Of a DNA stretch of 64,000 bases, positions 17,442 to 27,058 are shown in pieces. This DNA comes from Archaeoglobus neptunius (GTDB taxonomy: Archaea > Halobacteriota > Archaeoglobi > Archaeoglobales > Archaeoglobaceae): NCBI RefSeq assembly GCF_016757965.1, contig NZ_JAEKIW010000008.1, forward strand, positions 1 through 64,000, given 5' to 3'. Made by a program: the position numbers and the translations under genes. The stretch's first letter is position 1, and every line of letters starts with the position of its first letter. Below the pieces are notes generated by a model, which worked only from the letters and a program-made list of their open reading frames with translations, had not been told where the DNA came from and did no database searches.

Positions 17442-18296
17442 ATGATGGACGTTCTGCTGAAAATAATCGTCTTTGGAGCCGTCGTGGGAGGAATCTGGGC
17501 CCTGGTGGCCTCAGGCTTCTCTTTAATTTTTGGGGTCTCGAGGATACTGAACTTTGCTCATGGTGCTGCATTTGTTTTTTCGGCCTACATTGCCTATATG
17601 CTGGTTGGCGGCGGATTCAACATCTATCTGGCCATTCTCGCAGGGATTATCGGTTCGGGATTTTTCGGATTGCTTGTTTACGCTTTAACCCGTCCCGTCA
17701 GACAGAACGAGGTAATGGTTATAATTGTAACTCTCGCTCTGGCCCTTCTGGTTCAGCAAATTCTCCTTGTCACCTTTGGAGATAGGGGCATATCACTGAC
17801 ACCGCTTATTGGGGGTCTCGTCGAGTTGAACGGGCTGAAAATTACTAACATAAGAATAGCGTCCTTCTTATTTGCTGTCGCATGTCTTTCGGTACTCGAG
17901 CTTTTTGTTACACGAACCTCGCTGGGGAAGAAAATAATGGCGACGTCTCAGGACAGCGAAGCGGCAATGCTTATGGGGATCAATGTGGAAAAGATATTCA
18001 TCCTCGTAATGGTCCTTTCTTCCGTCCTTGCTGGTTTTGCTGGGATACTTTACGCTCAGATCTTTGCGATCTCGCCGGAAATATCACTAAGAGCTTTGAT
18101 TTATGCCTTTGCTATCGTAATTCTTGGCGGTCTCGGAAGTCTGAGGGGGAGTATATACGCATCGTTCATCGTTGGCTACATACTCGTTGTCACAATCACC
18201 TTCCTCGGTGCAAGGTGGTCGGAGTTTGTAATGCTGCTCGCAATAGTGGCCATTCTCGTGGTCAGGCCAACAGGACTTTTCGGGGTGGAAGAATGA
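17442..18296 (+). CDS. livH: Branched-chain amino acid-type ABC permease LivH
   Basis: 284 residues with about eight hydrophobic helices. The LivH pattern 'GAVVGGIWALVASGFSLIFG' at the N-terminus (split between two helices) and 'LNFAHGAAFVFSAYIAYML' are diagnostic. The coupling-helix loop 'MATSQDSEAAMLMGIN' contacts the ATPase, and the end 'AILVVRPTGLFGVEE' is typical. It overlaps livM by 4 bp. Confidence 0.93.
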   Translation: MMDVLLKIIVFGAVVGGIWALVASGFSLIFGVSRILNFAHGAAFVFSAYIAYMLVGGGFNIYLAILAGIIGSGFFGLLVYALTRPVRQNEVMVIIVTLALALLVQQILLVTFGDRGISLTPLIGGLVELNGLKITNIRIASFLFAVACLSVLELFVTRTSLGKKIMATSQDSEAAMLMGINVEKIFILVMVLSSVLAGFAGILYAQIFAISPEISLRALIYAFAIVILGGLGSLRGSIYASFIVGYILVVTITFLGARWSEFVMLLAIVAILVVRPTGLFGVEE

Positions 18297-19228
18297 GGCG
18301 GATTGCGGGATTATTGCTCGTCGTGGCAGCATTTGCCATACCCTATGTGGTTCCAGATGCTTACCTGTATTTGATTGGACTGACGTATCTCTTCGCAATA
18401 ATTGTCATAAGCTGGGATCTGATGGTTGGATACACCGGGCAGGTGAATCTCGGCCACACAACATTCGTTGGATTGGGTGCCTACGTTGCGGCACTGCTGC
18501 AAAGTCCTTTAAGACTTGATATAGCGATCCATCCTGCGCTGGCGATCTTTTTAGGCGGGATTGTGGCTGCATCGGTCGGACTGGCTGTGGGGATCATCAC
18601 TCTCAGACTGAGGGGGTACTACTTTTCACTGGTTACTGCAATACTCCCGCTCGTTTTCATGCAGACCGTTTTCATCTGGAGGGATGTTCTCGGGGGAGAA
18701 GAGGGGTTCTCCATAGCAGGATATGCTATGTTCGATACCACCATTGCCAAGTACTACTTTTCGCTTGTTCTGCTGCTTCTGTCATTTGCAATTATGCTGA
18801 AAATTGTGAAGAGCAGAATTGGGCTGAGGTTTATGGCGCTGCGAGATAGCGAGGAGCTGGCAGAATCGCTGGGAATTGATACAACAAAGTACAAGATCCT
18901 TGCGTTTGTCATCAGCTCTTTCTTTGCGGGAGTTGCAGGGGCAGCAATCGTGAATTACAGGTATACTGTGGGGCCAGAACTTTATGGCGTTCCCCTGATG
19001 CTGCTCATAATACTGTCAGCGGTTCTTGGTGGTCTTGGAACTCTCTACGGGCCTATGTTTGGTGGCATAGCCATATACCTGGCCAAGAACTGGTGGCTGG
19101 GCGACCTGATAAGGGCGCTATCCCTTCCCATAAACGATGATATCGTGCTTTACGCCATACTGATTGCAGTCGGCATTCTGATGCCGGAGGGGATTTACCA
19201 TGAGATAGAGAAAAGGATAAAACATTAA
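18293..19228 (+). CDS. livM: Branched-chain amino acid-type ABC permease LivM
   Basis: 311 residues from the ATG at 18293, which overlaps the livH stop; a longer in-frame reading back to 17882 lies inside livH and is rejected. It has about nine hydrophobic helices, 'GYTGQVNLGHTTFVGLGAY' near residue 45 and the ATPase-contacting loop 'MALRDSEELAESLGID', both LivM signatures. It forms the transmembrane heterodimer with LivH. Confidence 0.92.
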   Translation: MRRIAGLLLVVAAFAIPYVVPDAYLYLIGLTYLFAIIVISWDLMVGYTGQVNLGHTTFVGLGAYVAALLQSPLRLDIAIHPALAIFLGGIVAASVGLAVGIITLRLRGYYFSLVTAILPLVFMQTVFIWRDVLGGEEGFSIAGYAMFDTTIAKYYFSLVLLLLSFAIMLKIVKSRIGLRFMALRDSEELAESLGIDTTKYKILAFVISSFFAGVAGAAIVNYRYTVGPELYGVPLMLLIILSAVLGGLGTLYGPMFGGIAIYLAKNWWLGDLIRALSLPINDDIVLYAILIAVGILMPEGIYHEIEKRIKH

Positions 19229-19258
19229 ATTCATTAAGCCTCCCGGCCAATTTATTTT

Positions 19259-19780
19259 ATGAGAGAGTGCTTGGACCTGATTTTCAGAAGAGTTTCAATC
19301 AGAAAATTTGGGGGCGGGGATGTGGATGATGAGACTCTCGGGTTGATTCTTGAGGCCGCAAATGCGGCGCCTTCAGCCGGAAATTTGCAGGCGAGGGACT
19401 TTGTTGTTGTGAGAAATGAGGAAACGAAGAAAAGGCTGGCGAAAGCAGCGTTGAATCAGATGTTCATATCAGAGGCCCCCGTTGTGATTGTTGTTTGTGC
19501 CAATTATCCGAGAAGCATGAGGGTTTATGGTGAGAGGGGAAGGCTGTATGCAGAACAGGATGCAACGGCCTCGATTGAGAATATTCTTCTGGCTGTTACT
19601 GCTCTCAATTTGGGGGCGGTATGGGTTGGTGCTTTTGACGAGGAAGAGGTTGCCGAGATTCTTAATCTTCCCGAGTCTGTAAGGCCGATGGCAATAATTC
19701 CAATTGGTCATCCTGCTGAGAGTCCGGGAAGAAGAAACAGATATCCTGTGAGCATGCTTACTCACCACGAAACCTGGTGA
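19259..19780 (+). CDS. Nitroreductase-family flavoprotein
   Basis: 173 residues. N-terminal FMN-binding '[15 protein letters not shown]', then '[19 protein letters not shown]', '[21 protein letters not shown]' (a run split by the dimer helix) and the C-terminal 'PIGHPAES'. Such FMN enzymes reduce nitro-aromatics, quinones or other electron acceptors with NAD(P)H; the true substrate is unknown. A TATA-like 'tttatttta' just before the ATG and the 30 bp gap after livM leave open whether it belongs to the liv operon. Confidence 0.88.
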   Translation: MRECLDLIFRRVSIRKFGGGDVDDETLGLILEAANAAPSAGNLQARDFVVVRNEETKKRLAKAALNQMFISEAPVVIVVCANYPRSMRVYGERGRLYAEQDATASIENILLAVTALNLGAVWVGAFDEEEVAEILNLPESVRPMAIIPIGHPAESPGRRNRYPVSMLTHHETW

Positions 19781-19938
19781 TTGGCAAAGCGCTGCTGACG
19801 TCCATTCCAGCGGCTGTTGCCTTTGGGGCCCAGTGCAGTTTCAGATGTAACCGATAATTGTGCAGTCTTCATGGAATATCCGGTTGAATGAATCGTATCC
19901 CTTATCATCCTGTTCTCGACCTGACAACCTTTAGAGTT

Positions 19939-21858
19939 TTAATAAGTTCGACTATCTATGTTTTCCAGCCCGGCAACTTTCTGTGTCTCTTCAGACTCGT
20001 TAGAGCTGTAAACGTCGAGGGTTTTTACCTGTCCAAATACCCCAACGACCTTGTAGAATGTCGTAACGTTCTTAAGCTCCTTCAGATCATCATCACTGAG
20101 CGCCGCCTCAACCTCGACAAAGAAAACGTAGTCCCCCAGCCCTGTTCCTGCGGGTCTCGATTCGAGCTTTCTCAGATTGAAACCCTTCCTCTGGAAAACC
20201 TCAAGCACGTCCTTCAGAGCACCTGGCCTGTCCTCAACACCAAAAAAGAGTGATGTCACTCTCCCGACAGTCTTTCCGGTTCTTCTTCTTATAATGTAGA
20301 ATCTGGTTATATTTCTACCCTTTAAGTCCTGAATTCCCTTTCTAAGCACGTGAAGACGGTAGAATCTGGCCGCATTTTCTGACATTATCGCTGCCGAGTA
20401 ATCATCAAGCATCCGTGCGGCATCGCTAGTAGAGGTTGTGTATCTGATTGAGACATTCGGGAGATAGTTGTTAATGAAACCCATGCACTGCGCAACTGCC
20501 TGGGGGTGGGAATAAATGGTTTTGATTTCCTTTAACCCTATTTTTCTTTTGGCTGCAAGACAGTGCCTGACCTCGAGCTCAGCTTCTCCAAAAACTTCGA
20601 CGTCATGGCTCATGAGGGCATCAAGAACTGGCAGAACGGTGCCGTTAACCGAATTTTCAATCGGAACTATTCCGTAGTCTACCTCCCCACTCTCAACGAG
20701 TTTTATTATTTCGTCAGTTGTTGAGCAGTAGCGAAGAGGCACTCTTGAACCTATGAGTTTCAGAGCCATCTCATCACTGAAGCTCCCCTGTGGTCCGAGA
20801 ACAGCTACGGTCTTGCTGATACCCGCAACCCTGTATTCTTCCTCCTTTGCCAGATCCATGATTCTCTCAAAAATGTCCTTGACCTTGATGGGATTCAGCA
20901 TCGTTCTTGAAATCATCTCTTTTATCTTTTCCTCCTCCACGTCCTTGATCTCAATCGGCTCGTCTCTCTCAATTTTTACTCTGGCTATCCCCCTTGCAAC
21001 CTCCACCCTTTTCTCGATCAGCCTGAGAATGAGTGAGTCCAGGGACTTTATCAATCCCCTGAGCTCATCAAGAGTTTCAGCCTTTTTTGTTGCTTTGAAA
21101 GCCTCCAGGATTATTGTGCTCGACTCGTAATCCGTATAAAATTCTTTCAAGTCCTCAAATACCTTTCTGAAACTTTCCCTGTCTTTCATCTTTTCGTGAA
21201 GCTCATAAGACCTCTTAAGGAATTTTTCCCTGATTTCTTCAGCGTTCTTCTGGATCTGGTAGTACATCTCCCAGTTCTGGTTTATTATCCTGCTCGCTAG
21301 CTTGTAAAGAACCGTAAATATTGGAGAGGCGAACTTCAGCTCATCTTTTCCGTATCTCAGATAATCTGCCATCGAAACGAGGAGAAAATGGGCAATTCCC
21401 TGAATCTCTGCCATTTTCCTGTCATGTTCCTCTATGCCGAGTCTGCTGATAACTGCCCCATGCTTTTTGAACTCTTCGAGTATCGTTTTCTCCTCCTTTC
21501 TCCCCGATTCATGGACAACTATTATGTTTGATAGGGCTATCTCGCTGTCACCACCGAACATCGGGTGAATGCTGAGGAAGTCAAATCCCGATCTTTTGAA
21601 AATCGGTATGGAAAGTTTTTTGACCGAGGAGATATCGACGAGAAGGGTATGGGCACTTGCCTCCTTCTTTATGTGCTCAATCGATTCCTCAAGGGCGTAC
21701 ATGGGTGTGCAGACAAATATCACATCAAAACCTGAGAGGCTGTTCGTGTCTCTCCTCATTTCATCTATGTCATAACCTCTCACAAAGTAGCCTCTGCTGT
21801 AAAACAGGTCTTTGAAAAGTTTTCCCATATTCCCAACGCCGTAAATGAGTATCTTCAA
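19939..21858 (-). CDS. Trifunctional prephenate dehydrogenase / chorismate mutase / prephenate dehydratase
   Basis: 639 residues with three enzymes in one chain. Residues 1-250: NAD(P)-binding TyrA domain ('IYGVGNMGKLFKDLF'). About 255-345: AroQ-type chorismate mutase helices ('ELRGLIKSLDSLILRLIEK', 'RVEVARGIARVK'). About 350-620: PheA dehydratase ('VAVLGPQGSFSDEMALKL', 'GIVPIENSVNGTV') plus an ACT regulatory domain with 'ESRPAGTGLGDYVFFVEVE'. It carries chorismate to both phenylpyruvate and hydroxyphenylpyruvate. This fusion is known from Archaeoglobus. Last gene of the aromatic operon; the ACT domain suggests feedback by phenylalanine. Confidence 0.93.
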   Translation of the reverse strand: MKILIYGVGNMGKLFKDLFYSRGYFVRGYDIDEMRRDTNSLSGFDVIFVCTPMYALEESIEHIKKEASAHTLLVDISSVKKLSIPIFKRSGFDFLSIHPMFGGDSEIALSNIIVVHESGRKEEKTILEEFKKHGAVISRLGIEEHDRKMAEIQGIAHFLLVSMADYLRYGKDELKFASPIFTVLYKLASRIINQNWEMYYQIQKNAEEIREKFLKRSYELHEKMKDRESFRKVFEDLKEFYTDYESSTIILEAFKATKKAETLDELRGLIKSLDSLILRLIEKRVEVARGIARVKIERDEPIEIKDVEEEKIKEMISRTMLNPIKVKDIFERIMDLAKEEEYRVAGISKTVAVLGPQGSFSDEMALKLIGSRVPLRYCSTTDEIIKLVESGEVDYGIVPIENSVNGTVLPVLDALMSHDVEVFGEAELEVRHCLAAKRKIGLKEIKTIYSHPQAVAQCMGFINNYLPNVSIRYTTSTSDAARMLDDYSAAIMSENAARFYRLHVLRKGIQDLKGRNITRFYIIRRRTGKTVGRVTSLFFGVEDRPGALKDVLEVFQRKGFNLRKLESRPAGTGLGDYVFFVEVEAALSDDDLKELKNVTTFYKVVGVFGQVKTLDVYSSNESEETQKVAGLENIDSRTY

Positions 21859-21862
21859 GCAA

Positions 21863-22456
21863 TCACCTCAGAATCCTCAAAATTCTTTGAGCGTCGTCAA
21901 GGTGTATCTGACCCGGAGCCTTCCGCTCACCCACGTAGCAGTAAATGAATGGTGACCCAAGATATGCGGCCATTATCCTGGTAAAGGAAAATTTCTCACC
22001 CATCAGAAAAGAAATAACGTTATCGTGATTTACCAGGAGTTTAACGATTTTTTCAACATCTTTTCTGCTCTTTCCCATTGTTACAATTTTGGCAAAATCT
22101 CCCCTTCTATTTTTCACAATTCTCTCGAGTTCGGAGTATTCTGGAGTTTCCTTAAAGTTATGGTAAGACTCAATGATCTTACAATCGAAATCAAAAGCCC
22201 AATCAGGCAGGTCAAACTCAAGATCAACGTAATCGGCGTTCAGCTCGTCACTCAGACTTTTTAGAGTCTCAACCCTTTCTTTATCACTGCCCTCGAATTT
22301 ACCCCCATCAGCAACTTTTCTGAAGGTCAGAATCATCTCTTTATCCAGCGACATTCTCCTGAAATCATCAAAAAGGTCCAGTCTTATCTCTATAACATCG
22401 GCATTTTCAGCCATTGCGATCTCCTTATCGTTTCCAACAGTTGCAACGAGCTTCAT
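21863..22456 (-). CDS. aroD: 3-dehydroquinate dehydratase, type I
   Basis: 197 residues, slightly short for type I enzymes, as in other archaea. Motifs: 'ADVIEIRLDLFDDF' (early barrel strands), the catalytic His in 'IIESYHNFKETP', and the Schiff-base Lys in 'AKIVTMGKSRKDVEK'. It converts 3-dehydroquinate to 3-dehydroshikimate. It overlaps the DHQ synthase gene by 4 bp and precedes tyrA-aroQ-pheA by 4 bp. Confidence 0.92.
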   Translation of the reverse strand: MKLVATVGNDKEIAMAENADVIEIRLDLFDDFRRMSLDKEMILTFRKVADGGKFEGSDKERVETLKSLSDELNADYVDLEFDLPDWAFDFDCKIIESYHNFKETPEYSELERIVKNRRGDFAKIVTMGKSRKDVEKIVKLLVNHDNVISFLMGEKFSFTRIMAAYLGSPFIYCYVGERKAPGQIHLDDAQRILRILR

Positions 22457-23427
22457 CTCTCCAGTATGAACTCATCAACCTCTACACCGAAGTGTCTCGC
22501 ACCTCTCCCCAGCCATACCAGAACTTCATCACCCGGTCTTATCTCGGAAACTGAGATATGCTTGCCGCTTGGGTTCACAAGTTTGATGGTTTCGGCATTT
22601 TGCAGTATAATGCTGCCCTCTTCCCCTTCTGCCTCAGCTCTGATGAGAATGAGCGGTCTCCTTTCTATTTTTACCCTTCCGACGAAGCTCTTTCTCGCAT
22701 TTCCATCATACCTGACGATCTCGACTTCGTCTCCCGCCTTTAGCTCTGCCAAGTACTTTGTCTTATCGCCGGCTTTCAGATAGGCGTTTACACTCCCCGC
22801 GTTTACTCTAAATGGTCTCGATGAAACGTACTCACTCTCTTCACTTTCGCTGGCAACCAGAAACATGAATCCAGACCTGTTTCCAACAAGCATACCCTCT
22901 CCCGGGAACATGAGGGTTACTGTGTCAATACAAACTCTTTCACCAACCCCGAGCGGTCTGATCTCTGTAATTTTTCCTTTAACAAGCTTAACAGATTCTA
23001 TCCGATTTTTAACAAGTTCGTAATACTTTCTCAGAGTTTCTCTGTCTCCACTTACTGCAATCCCATCCGCACCCTTCTCTAGGGTCGTCAGTGCAAGCTT
23101 TGCGTCCTCTATGCTGTCAACAGCAGCTATGACCTTTCCATGTTTTTTCATCGCCACTATATTTTCCAGGGGTATTACCTTCCAGTCCTCGAATCTCAGC
23201 ACCACTACATCTCCACTCTCTATTGCTTTTGTCTGATCTTCTGCAGACTTTACACTTATCAATGACCTTTCAATCGGGATTAGCTGCATTCTACCGAGTT
23301 TCTCAGCTTTCTTGATGAAATCTTCTCTTAAAACTGCACCATCAAATCCAATTTCTATTGCATCCTTCAGCATTTCCTTTACTTCGTCCCAGCTTTCCGA
23401 CTCAACCAACAACCAGATTTCCTTCAT
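22453..23427 (-). CDS. Archaeal 3-dehydroquinate synthase II (AroB')
   Basis: 324 residues from the ATG at 23427 ('MKEIWLLVESESWDEVKEM'). It belongs to the archaeal DHQ synthase II family, recognisable by 'VAAVDSIEDAKLALTTLEKG', 'ADGIAVSG', 'GVGERVCIDTVTLM' and 'NAGSVNAYL' toward the C-terminus. With NAD it converts 2-amino-3,7-dideoxy-D-threo-hept-6-ulosonate to 3-dehydroquinate, replacing the DAHP-based AroB route. It starts 26 bp inside the upstream ADH synthase gene, a strong sign of coupling. Confidence 0.92.
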   Translation of the reverse strand: MKEIWLLVESESWDEVKEMLKDAIEIGFDGAVLREDFIKKAEKLGRMQLIPIERSLISVKSAEDQTKAIESGDVVVLRFEDWKVIPLENIVAMKKHGKVIAAVDSIEDAKLALTTLEKGADGIAVSGDRETLRKYYELVKNRIESVKLVKGKITEIRPLGVGERVCIDTVTLMFPGEGMLVGNRSGFMFLVASESEESEYVSSRPFRVNAGSVNAYLKAGDKTKYLAELKAGDEVEIVRYDGNARKSFVGRVKIERRPLILIRAEAEGEEGSIILQNAETIKLVNPSGKHISVSEIRPGDEVLVWLGRGARHFGVEVDEFILER

Positions 23428-24175
23428 ATTCCACCACATCCTTGGCTCGCATGTTGCTGTGAACTATCATGTGCAACATCCTGGCAATCTTAGAAGGACT
23501 GGGGCTGTTAAATAAGTTTCTCCCCACTGCCACACCAGATGCACCTCTCGCCATTGCATCCTCCACCTTCTTGAAAAGATCGTACTCGTTCTCCTTGCTT
23601 CCACCCGCTATCACAACAGGTACATCGACAAATCCAACAACGTCCTCAAAGTTTTCGGTGAAGGGCACCTTCAGGATGTCGGCTCCGAGCTCATAACCTA
23701 TCCTCGCCGCATGTTTCACACTTTCCGTGTTAACTTCAATTTTCCCCCTGGGATACATCATTGCGAGAAGGGGAACCCCATACCAGTCACAGATTTCGGA
23801 AATCTCTCCAAGCTTCTGTAACTGGATTGCCTCGGTTGCACTTCCGATGTTAACGTGTACACTTACACCATCAGCCCCGAGGGATATTGCTCTTTCCACA
23901 CTGGTGACTATCCTCTTATCGTTCGGATCTTCTGCCCAGACGGTGGAGCCGCTCAGATGTATGATCAAACCCGCTTCCATCTCAGCGATTACACCAGATC
24001 TCTTTACCACTCCCTTGTGGACTATGATTGCATCTATATATCCCTGAACGTCTTCAAGCACTCTGTCAATTTTTTCAATCCCTTTCTCTGGTTTAGTTAC
24101 TCCATGGTCCATTGGAAGTATTACGGATCGTCCATTCTTCAATATTCTGCTGATTCTCCTTTTTTTACCTATCAT
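23402..24175 (-). CDS. 2-amino-3,7-dideoxy-D-threo-hept-6-ulosonate synthase (aldolase-type AroA')
   Basis: 257 residues from the ATG at 24175, chosen because GAGGTG sits 6 bases upstream; a GTG at 24184 overlaps that site. Class I (Schiff-base) fructose-bisphosphate aldolase/ADH synthase family: 'RSVILPMDHGVTKPEKG', 'GADGVSVHVNIGS', 'ADILKVPFTENF' with the catalytic Lys, and 'VPVVIAGGSKEN'. It makes the first dedicated precursor of archaeal aromatic biosynthesis from aspartate semialdehyde. It heads the four-gene operon. Confidence 0.9.
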   Translation of the reverse strand: MIGKKRRISRILKNGRSVILPMDHGVTKPEKGIEKIDRVLEDVQGYIDAIIVHKGVVKRSGVIAEMEAGLIIHLSGSTVWAEDPNDKRIVTSVERAISLGADGVSVHVNIGSATEAIQLQKLGEISEICDWYGVPLLAMMYPRGKIEVNTESVKHAARIGYELGADILKVPFTENFEDVVGFVDVPVVIAGGSKENEYDLFKKVEDAMARGASGVAVGRNLFNSPSPSKIARMLHMIVHSNMRAKDVVEYEGNLVVG

Positions 24176-24618
24176 ATAAAACACCTCTTATATTTTTAGG
24201 GCATAGACATATAAAAAGACCGGAAACCATTGCAAAACACCTCCAGCAGATTAAAAGCTAAACTGATACCAAAAGCCAAAGAAAAATTCCGCCCGGCAGT
24301 CATAAATTGCATTGGCCATTAACAAGGTTCGAGTTAAAGAGTATTTAAACTTTGCTGTAGTTGATAGACTCCAGCAAATGTAACGGAAACTTCTTCAAAA
24401 AATCTGAGGTGCGGAAATCCATAGGGTTCGGGAAAGAAGCAGTTATCGATAGCAGATCTCAGTTTTCGGGATTTATATGAACTGGAGTTCTGCAGAAAAT
24501 CAACAGTTTTGCATTTCATCAGTATACCTTCTGCAGCCCTTCATATTCCTGCAACATAGCTCGCAACTTCTGCTATTACGTTTGAAACCTATATTTGGGT
24601 TAGAACCAAAGAAGGGAG
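24176..24618. other. Non-coding gap with the aromatic operon promoter
   Basis: About 440 bases between the ADH synthase start and tRNA-Thr. On the minus strand a TATA-like 'tttttatatg' at about 24208-24217 lies upstream of the GAGGTG ribosome binding site (24183-24188), so the operon has a short leader. Elsewhere I see only short open frames without start signals and no strong repeat or hairpin. Confidence 0.5.
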
Positions 24619-24691
24619 AGCCACGGGCGGGATTTGAACCCGCGACCTCGTGCTTACCAAGCACGCGCTCTTCCTGCTGAGCTACCGTGGC
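24619..24691 (-). tRNA. tRNA-Thr (GGU anticodon)
   Basis: Read on the minus strand, a full cloverleaf: acceptor stem GCCACGG/CCGTGGC with U discriminator, D-arm 'GCTCAGCAGGAAGAGC', anticodon stem CGTGC/GCACG with loop TTGGTAA (anticodon GGT), and T-arm 'GCGGGTTCAAATCCCGC'. There is no encoded CCA and no intron. GGU reads threonine ACC/ACU codons. Confidence 0.97.
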
Positions 24692-24717
24692 CTGGGGATA
24701 GGTAAAAGTTAAGGGAA

Positions 24718-26988
24718 TTAAAAAGTTTCGCTGTCGTAGAAGTCGGCTTCACTGTACGGGGTTGTCATGACACGCCTTATCCTTTTTGCAGTCTTTCGTC
24801 CGACTTTAGGCACCTTTGCCAGTTCATCTTCATCCGCTGTCGCAATTCTTTCGATCGTCTGGAAATGGTCTAGTAGATTTTTCGCTATAACCACCCCAAC
24901 GTTCGAAATTGCGGACACTATGTGTTCCTGCTCTTCTTTGAGCGTTCTCTTGGTTTTGGCAACATGCTCCACAACAGCCCTTTCTTTAATCTCCTGCTCC
25001 CTTCTTGCCATCGCAAGTATAAATTCCGCTGTCTCTCTTGCATCCCTTGTCTGTATGATTGGAACGGAGAAATCAATGGCAATAGATGCGATGGCTCCCC
25101 TCACAGCATTCGGATGCAATCCCCTGTAGATGCTATCCCCCTCAATTATCAGGACGGGTCTCGAGTATGCTGATTTCAATTTTCCAATCTGTGAGAACAG
25201 TCTGTCCCGATGAGTGATACTGTTAACAAAATCATCAACAGTTTTTCTTTCGACGGCAACTCTATCACTCAAGACGTAATCTCCGGTCTCCAGATTCGTT
25301 ACCTCTATGCTCGCACCAAACTCTCTCAAATGCTTTACAACATCGGACCTCAGCTCACGAGAATCTACAAGAATTCGGACGCCAATCTTCTGGCCTGTTC
25401 TGTGTTCAAAATCTGTAAGGGTTTTTTGTCTCCTTCTTTCTACGATATCCTTTATGTTCAGTAGCATTTCATACATTTTTCTTTCTTTCCTGATACTCGT
25501 GTAGTAGTAAGCCTCATCTTTCGTTCCCCTGGTCATCAAAACTACAATTTTTCCTTTTCTACCTCTGCCAGTCCTTCCTTTCCTCTGAATGGCTCTGATT
25601 TCTGATGGAACGGCCTCGTAAAATATAACAAGGTCTGTTGAAGGTATGTCCAAACCCTCCTCACCAACCGATGTTGCAACCAGAATCCTGTATTCTCCCC
25701 TTCTAAACCTTTCAAGCGTCTCAATTTGTTCTTTCTGCCTCATTCCCCTGTCGTTCTCCCTGCTTGCCTGTCCCACAAACTTGGCAACCGGAAACCGGTC
25801 TGAGAGTACACTCACTATCATTTCCGCTGAATCCCTGTAGTTTGTGAAAACAATTATCCGGGAATCCTCTTTCTCTCTTAGCTGCCTTTCTATAATTTCC
25901 TCAAGTTTTTTCAGTTTTGGGTGCTCAACTTTGCATCTGGCAGCGGCAATGACTGCACTTCTGAATATTGTGTCATTAACAATGTTTTTTGCTGCCCTGC
26001 TACTGCCTTTGGAGGACGATTCTTTAATGAGTTTCTTTAGATACAGTTTTAAAGCCCTGATTCCCTGCGTTTCAATCAGTTCAACCGCATGCTGGAGCTT
26101 CATTATCTCCGCAAGAATCGATAAAGCATCATACAGGTTTGGATCTCTGCTTTCTGCAACCTCAGCCTGTAAAGCCTCCTGCAACGCCAGCAAATCTTTT
26201 TTTGCCGCATTTTCCGGAATATCTATTCCGAGCTCACTCAATCTTTTGAACCTTAATTTGATGCATTCCTCAAGCTTCTTCCTGACCTCCTTCATCTCTT
26301 CGGGCATCTCCACCTTTACCCACTCGATATCTTTTTTCCCAACGTAAGGCGAGACGTCACTGTCCCATTCTGTTCTCACTTCAATCGTCTCAATGGAGAG
26401 GTTCTGAATCACCTCCATTATTCTCTCGGCATCACTTCCAGGTGAGGCGGTCATACCCAATATTAGCGGTTTCTCTGCCTGACTCAGGTATTCTCTCGCA
26501 ATGAACACGTAGGAGTAATTGCCAACCGCTCTGTGGGCCTCGTCAAAAACAATTAAAACAACATCTTTCAGAGTTATCCTCCCGGCAAGAATGTCGTTTT
26601 CTATAACCTGTGGCGTGGATACGACGATTTTGGCCCCATTCCAGATCTCTTTTCTCCTGTCCGGTCCGATCTCGCCACTCAGAGATACAATTTCATTTTC
26701 GCTTATTTTAAGAACCCTTCTCAAAAATATTGCATGTTGTTCCACCAGTGGTTTTGTTGGAGCAAGGAAGAGAACCCTGCCTTTCTCATTAAGCAGTCTT
26801 GATGCAATAACAAGTGCGGCTATCGTTGTTTTTCCCAACCCTGTGGGTATAACCACAAGAGTGTTCTTAACAAGCGCAGTTGCTGCTATGGAGACCTGGT
26901 ACATTCTTCTTTCAACCGTATTCTCCTTTATCAGTGGATGCGTTATGAATTCCACATGTAAATGGTGGAGGGGTTGTAAATAAAACAT
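24718..26988 (-). CDS. hef: Hef helicase-nuclease (XPF/FANCM family)
   Basis: 756 residues. An N-terminal superfamily 2 helicase has Walker A 'VVIPTGLGKTTIAAL', 'LAPTKPLVEQH', the DEAH box 'LIVFDEAHRAVGNYSY', 'LGMTASPGSD' and motif VI 'IQRKGRTGRGRKG'. The C-terminal ERCC4/XPF nuclease has 'VDSRELRSDV' and 'GDYVLSDRVAVERKTVDDF' (GDx-ERKxxxD). Tandem helix-hairpin-helix motifs follow ('SAISNVGVVIAKNLLDHF', 'KVPKVGRKTAKRI'). Hef processes stalled replication forks and branched DNA in euryarchaea. The ATG at 26988 is near a TATA-like A/T stretch, suggesting a short leader. Confidence 0.95.
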   Translation of the reverse strand: MFYLQPLHHLHVEFITHPLIKENTVERRMYQVSIAATALVKNTLVVIPTGLGKTTIAALVIASRLLNEKGRVLFLAPTKPLVEQHAIFLRRVLKISENEIVSLSGEIGPDRRKEIWNGAKIVVSTPQVIENDILAGRITLKDVVLIVFDEAHRAVGNYSYVFIAREYLSQAEKPLILGMTASPGSDAERIMEVIQNLSIETIEVRTEWDSDVSPYVGKKDIEWVKVEMPEEMKEVRKKLEECIKLRFKRLSELGIDIPENAAKKDLLALQEALQAEVAESRDPNLYDALSILAEIMKLQHAVELIETQGIRALKLYLKKLIKESSSKGSSRAAKNIVNDTIFRSAVIAAARCKVEHPKLKKLEEIIERQLREKEDSRIIVFTNYRDSAEMIVSVLSDRFPVAKFVGQASRENDRGMRQKEQIETLERFRRGEYRILVATSVGEEGLDIPSTDLVIFYEAVPSEIRAIQRKGRTGRGRKGKIVVLMTRGTKDEAYYYTSIRKERKMYEMLLNIKDIVERRRQKTLTDFEHRTGQKIGVRILVDSRELRSDVVKHLREFGASIEVTNLETGDYVLSDRVAVERKTVDDFVNSITHRDRLFSQIGKLKSAYSRPVLIIEGDSIYRGLHPNAVRGAIASIAIDFSVPIIQTRDARETAEFILAMARREQEIKERAVVEHVAKTKRTLKEEQEHIVSAISNVGVVIAKNLLDHFQTIERIATADEDELAKVPKVGRKTAKRIRRVMTTPYSEADFYDSETF

Positions 26989-27058
26989 ACCTTAAATCTC
27001 AAAAAATTTAGAAAAGAAATATATAGTATTAATGCACAGAAACTATCGGTGGGTGAAA

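Noticed and set aside
17882-18292. A 137-codon in-frame extension upstream of livM
   Set aside because: It lies wholly inside livH in another frame; the ATG at 18293 overlapping the livH stop is the normal liv arrangement.
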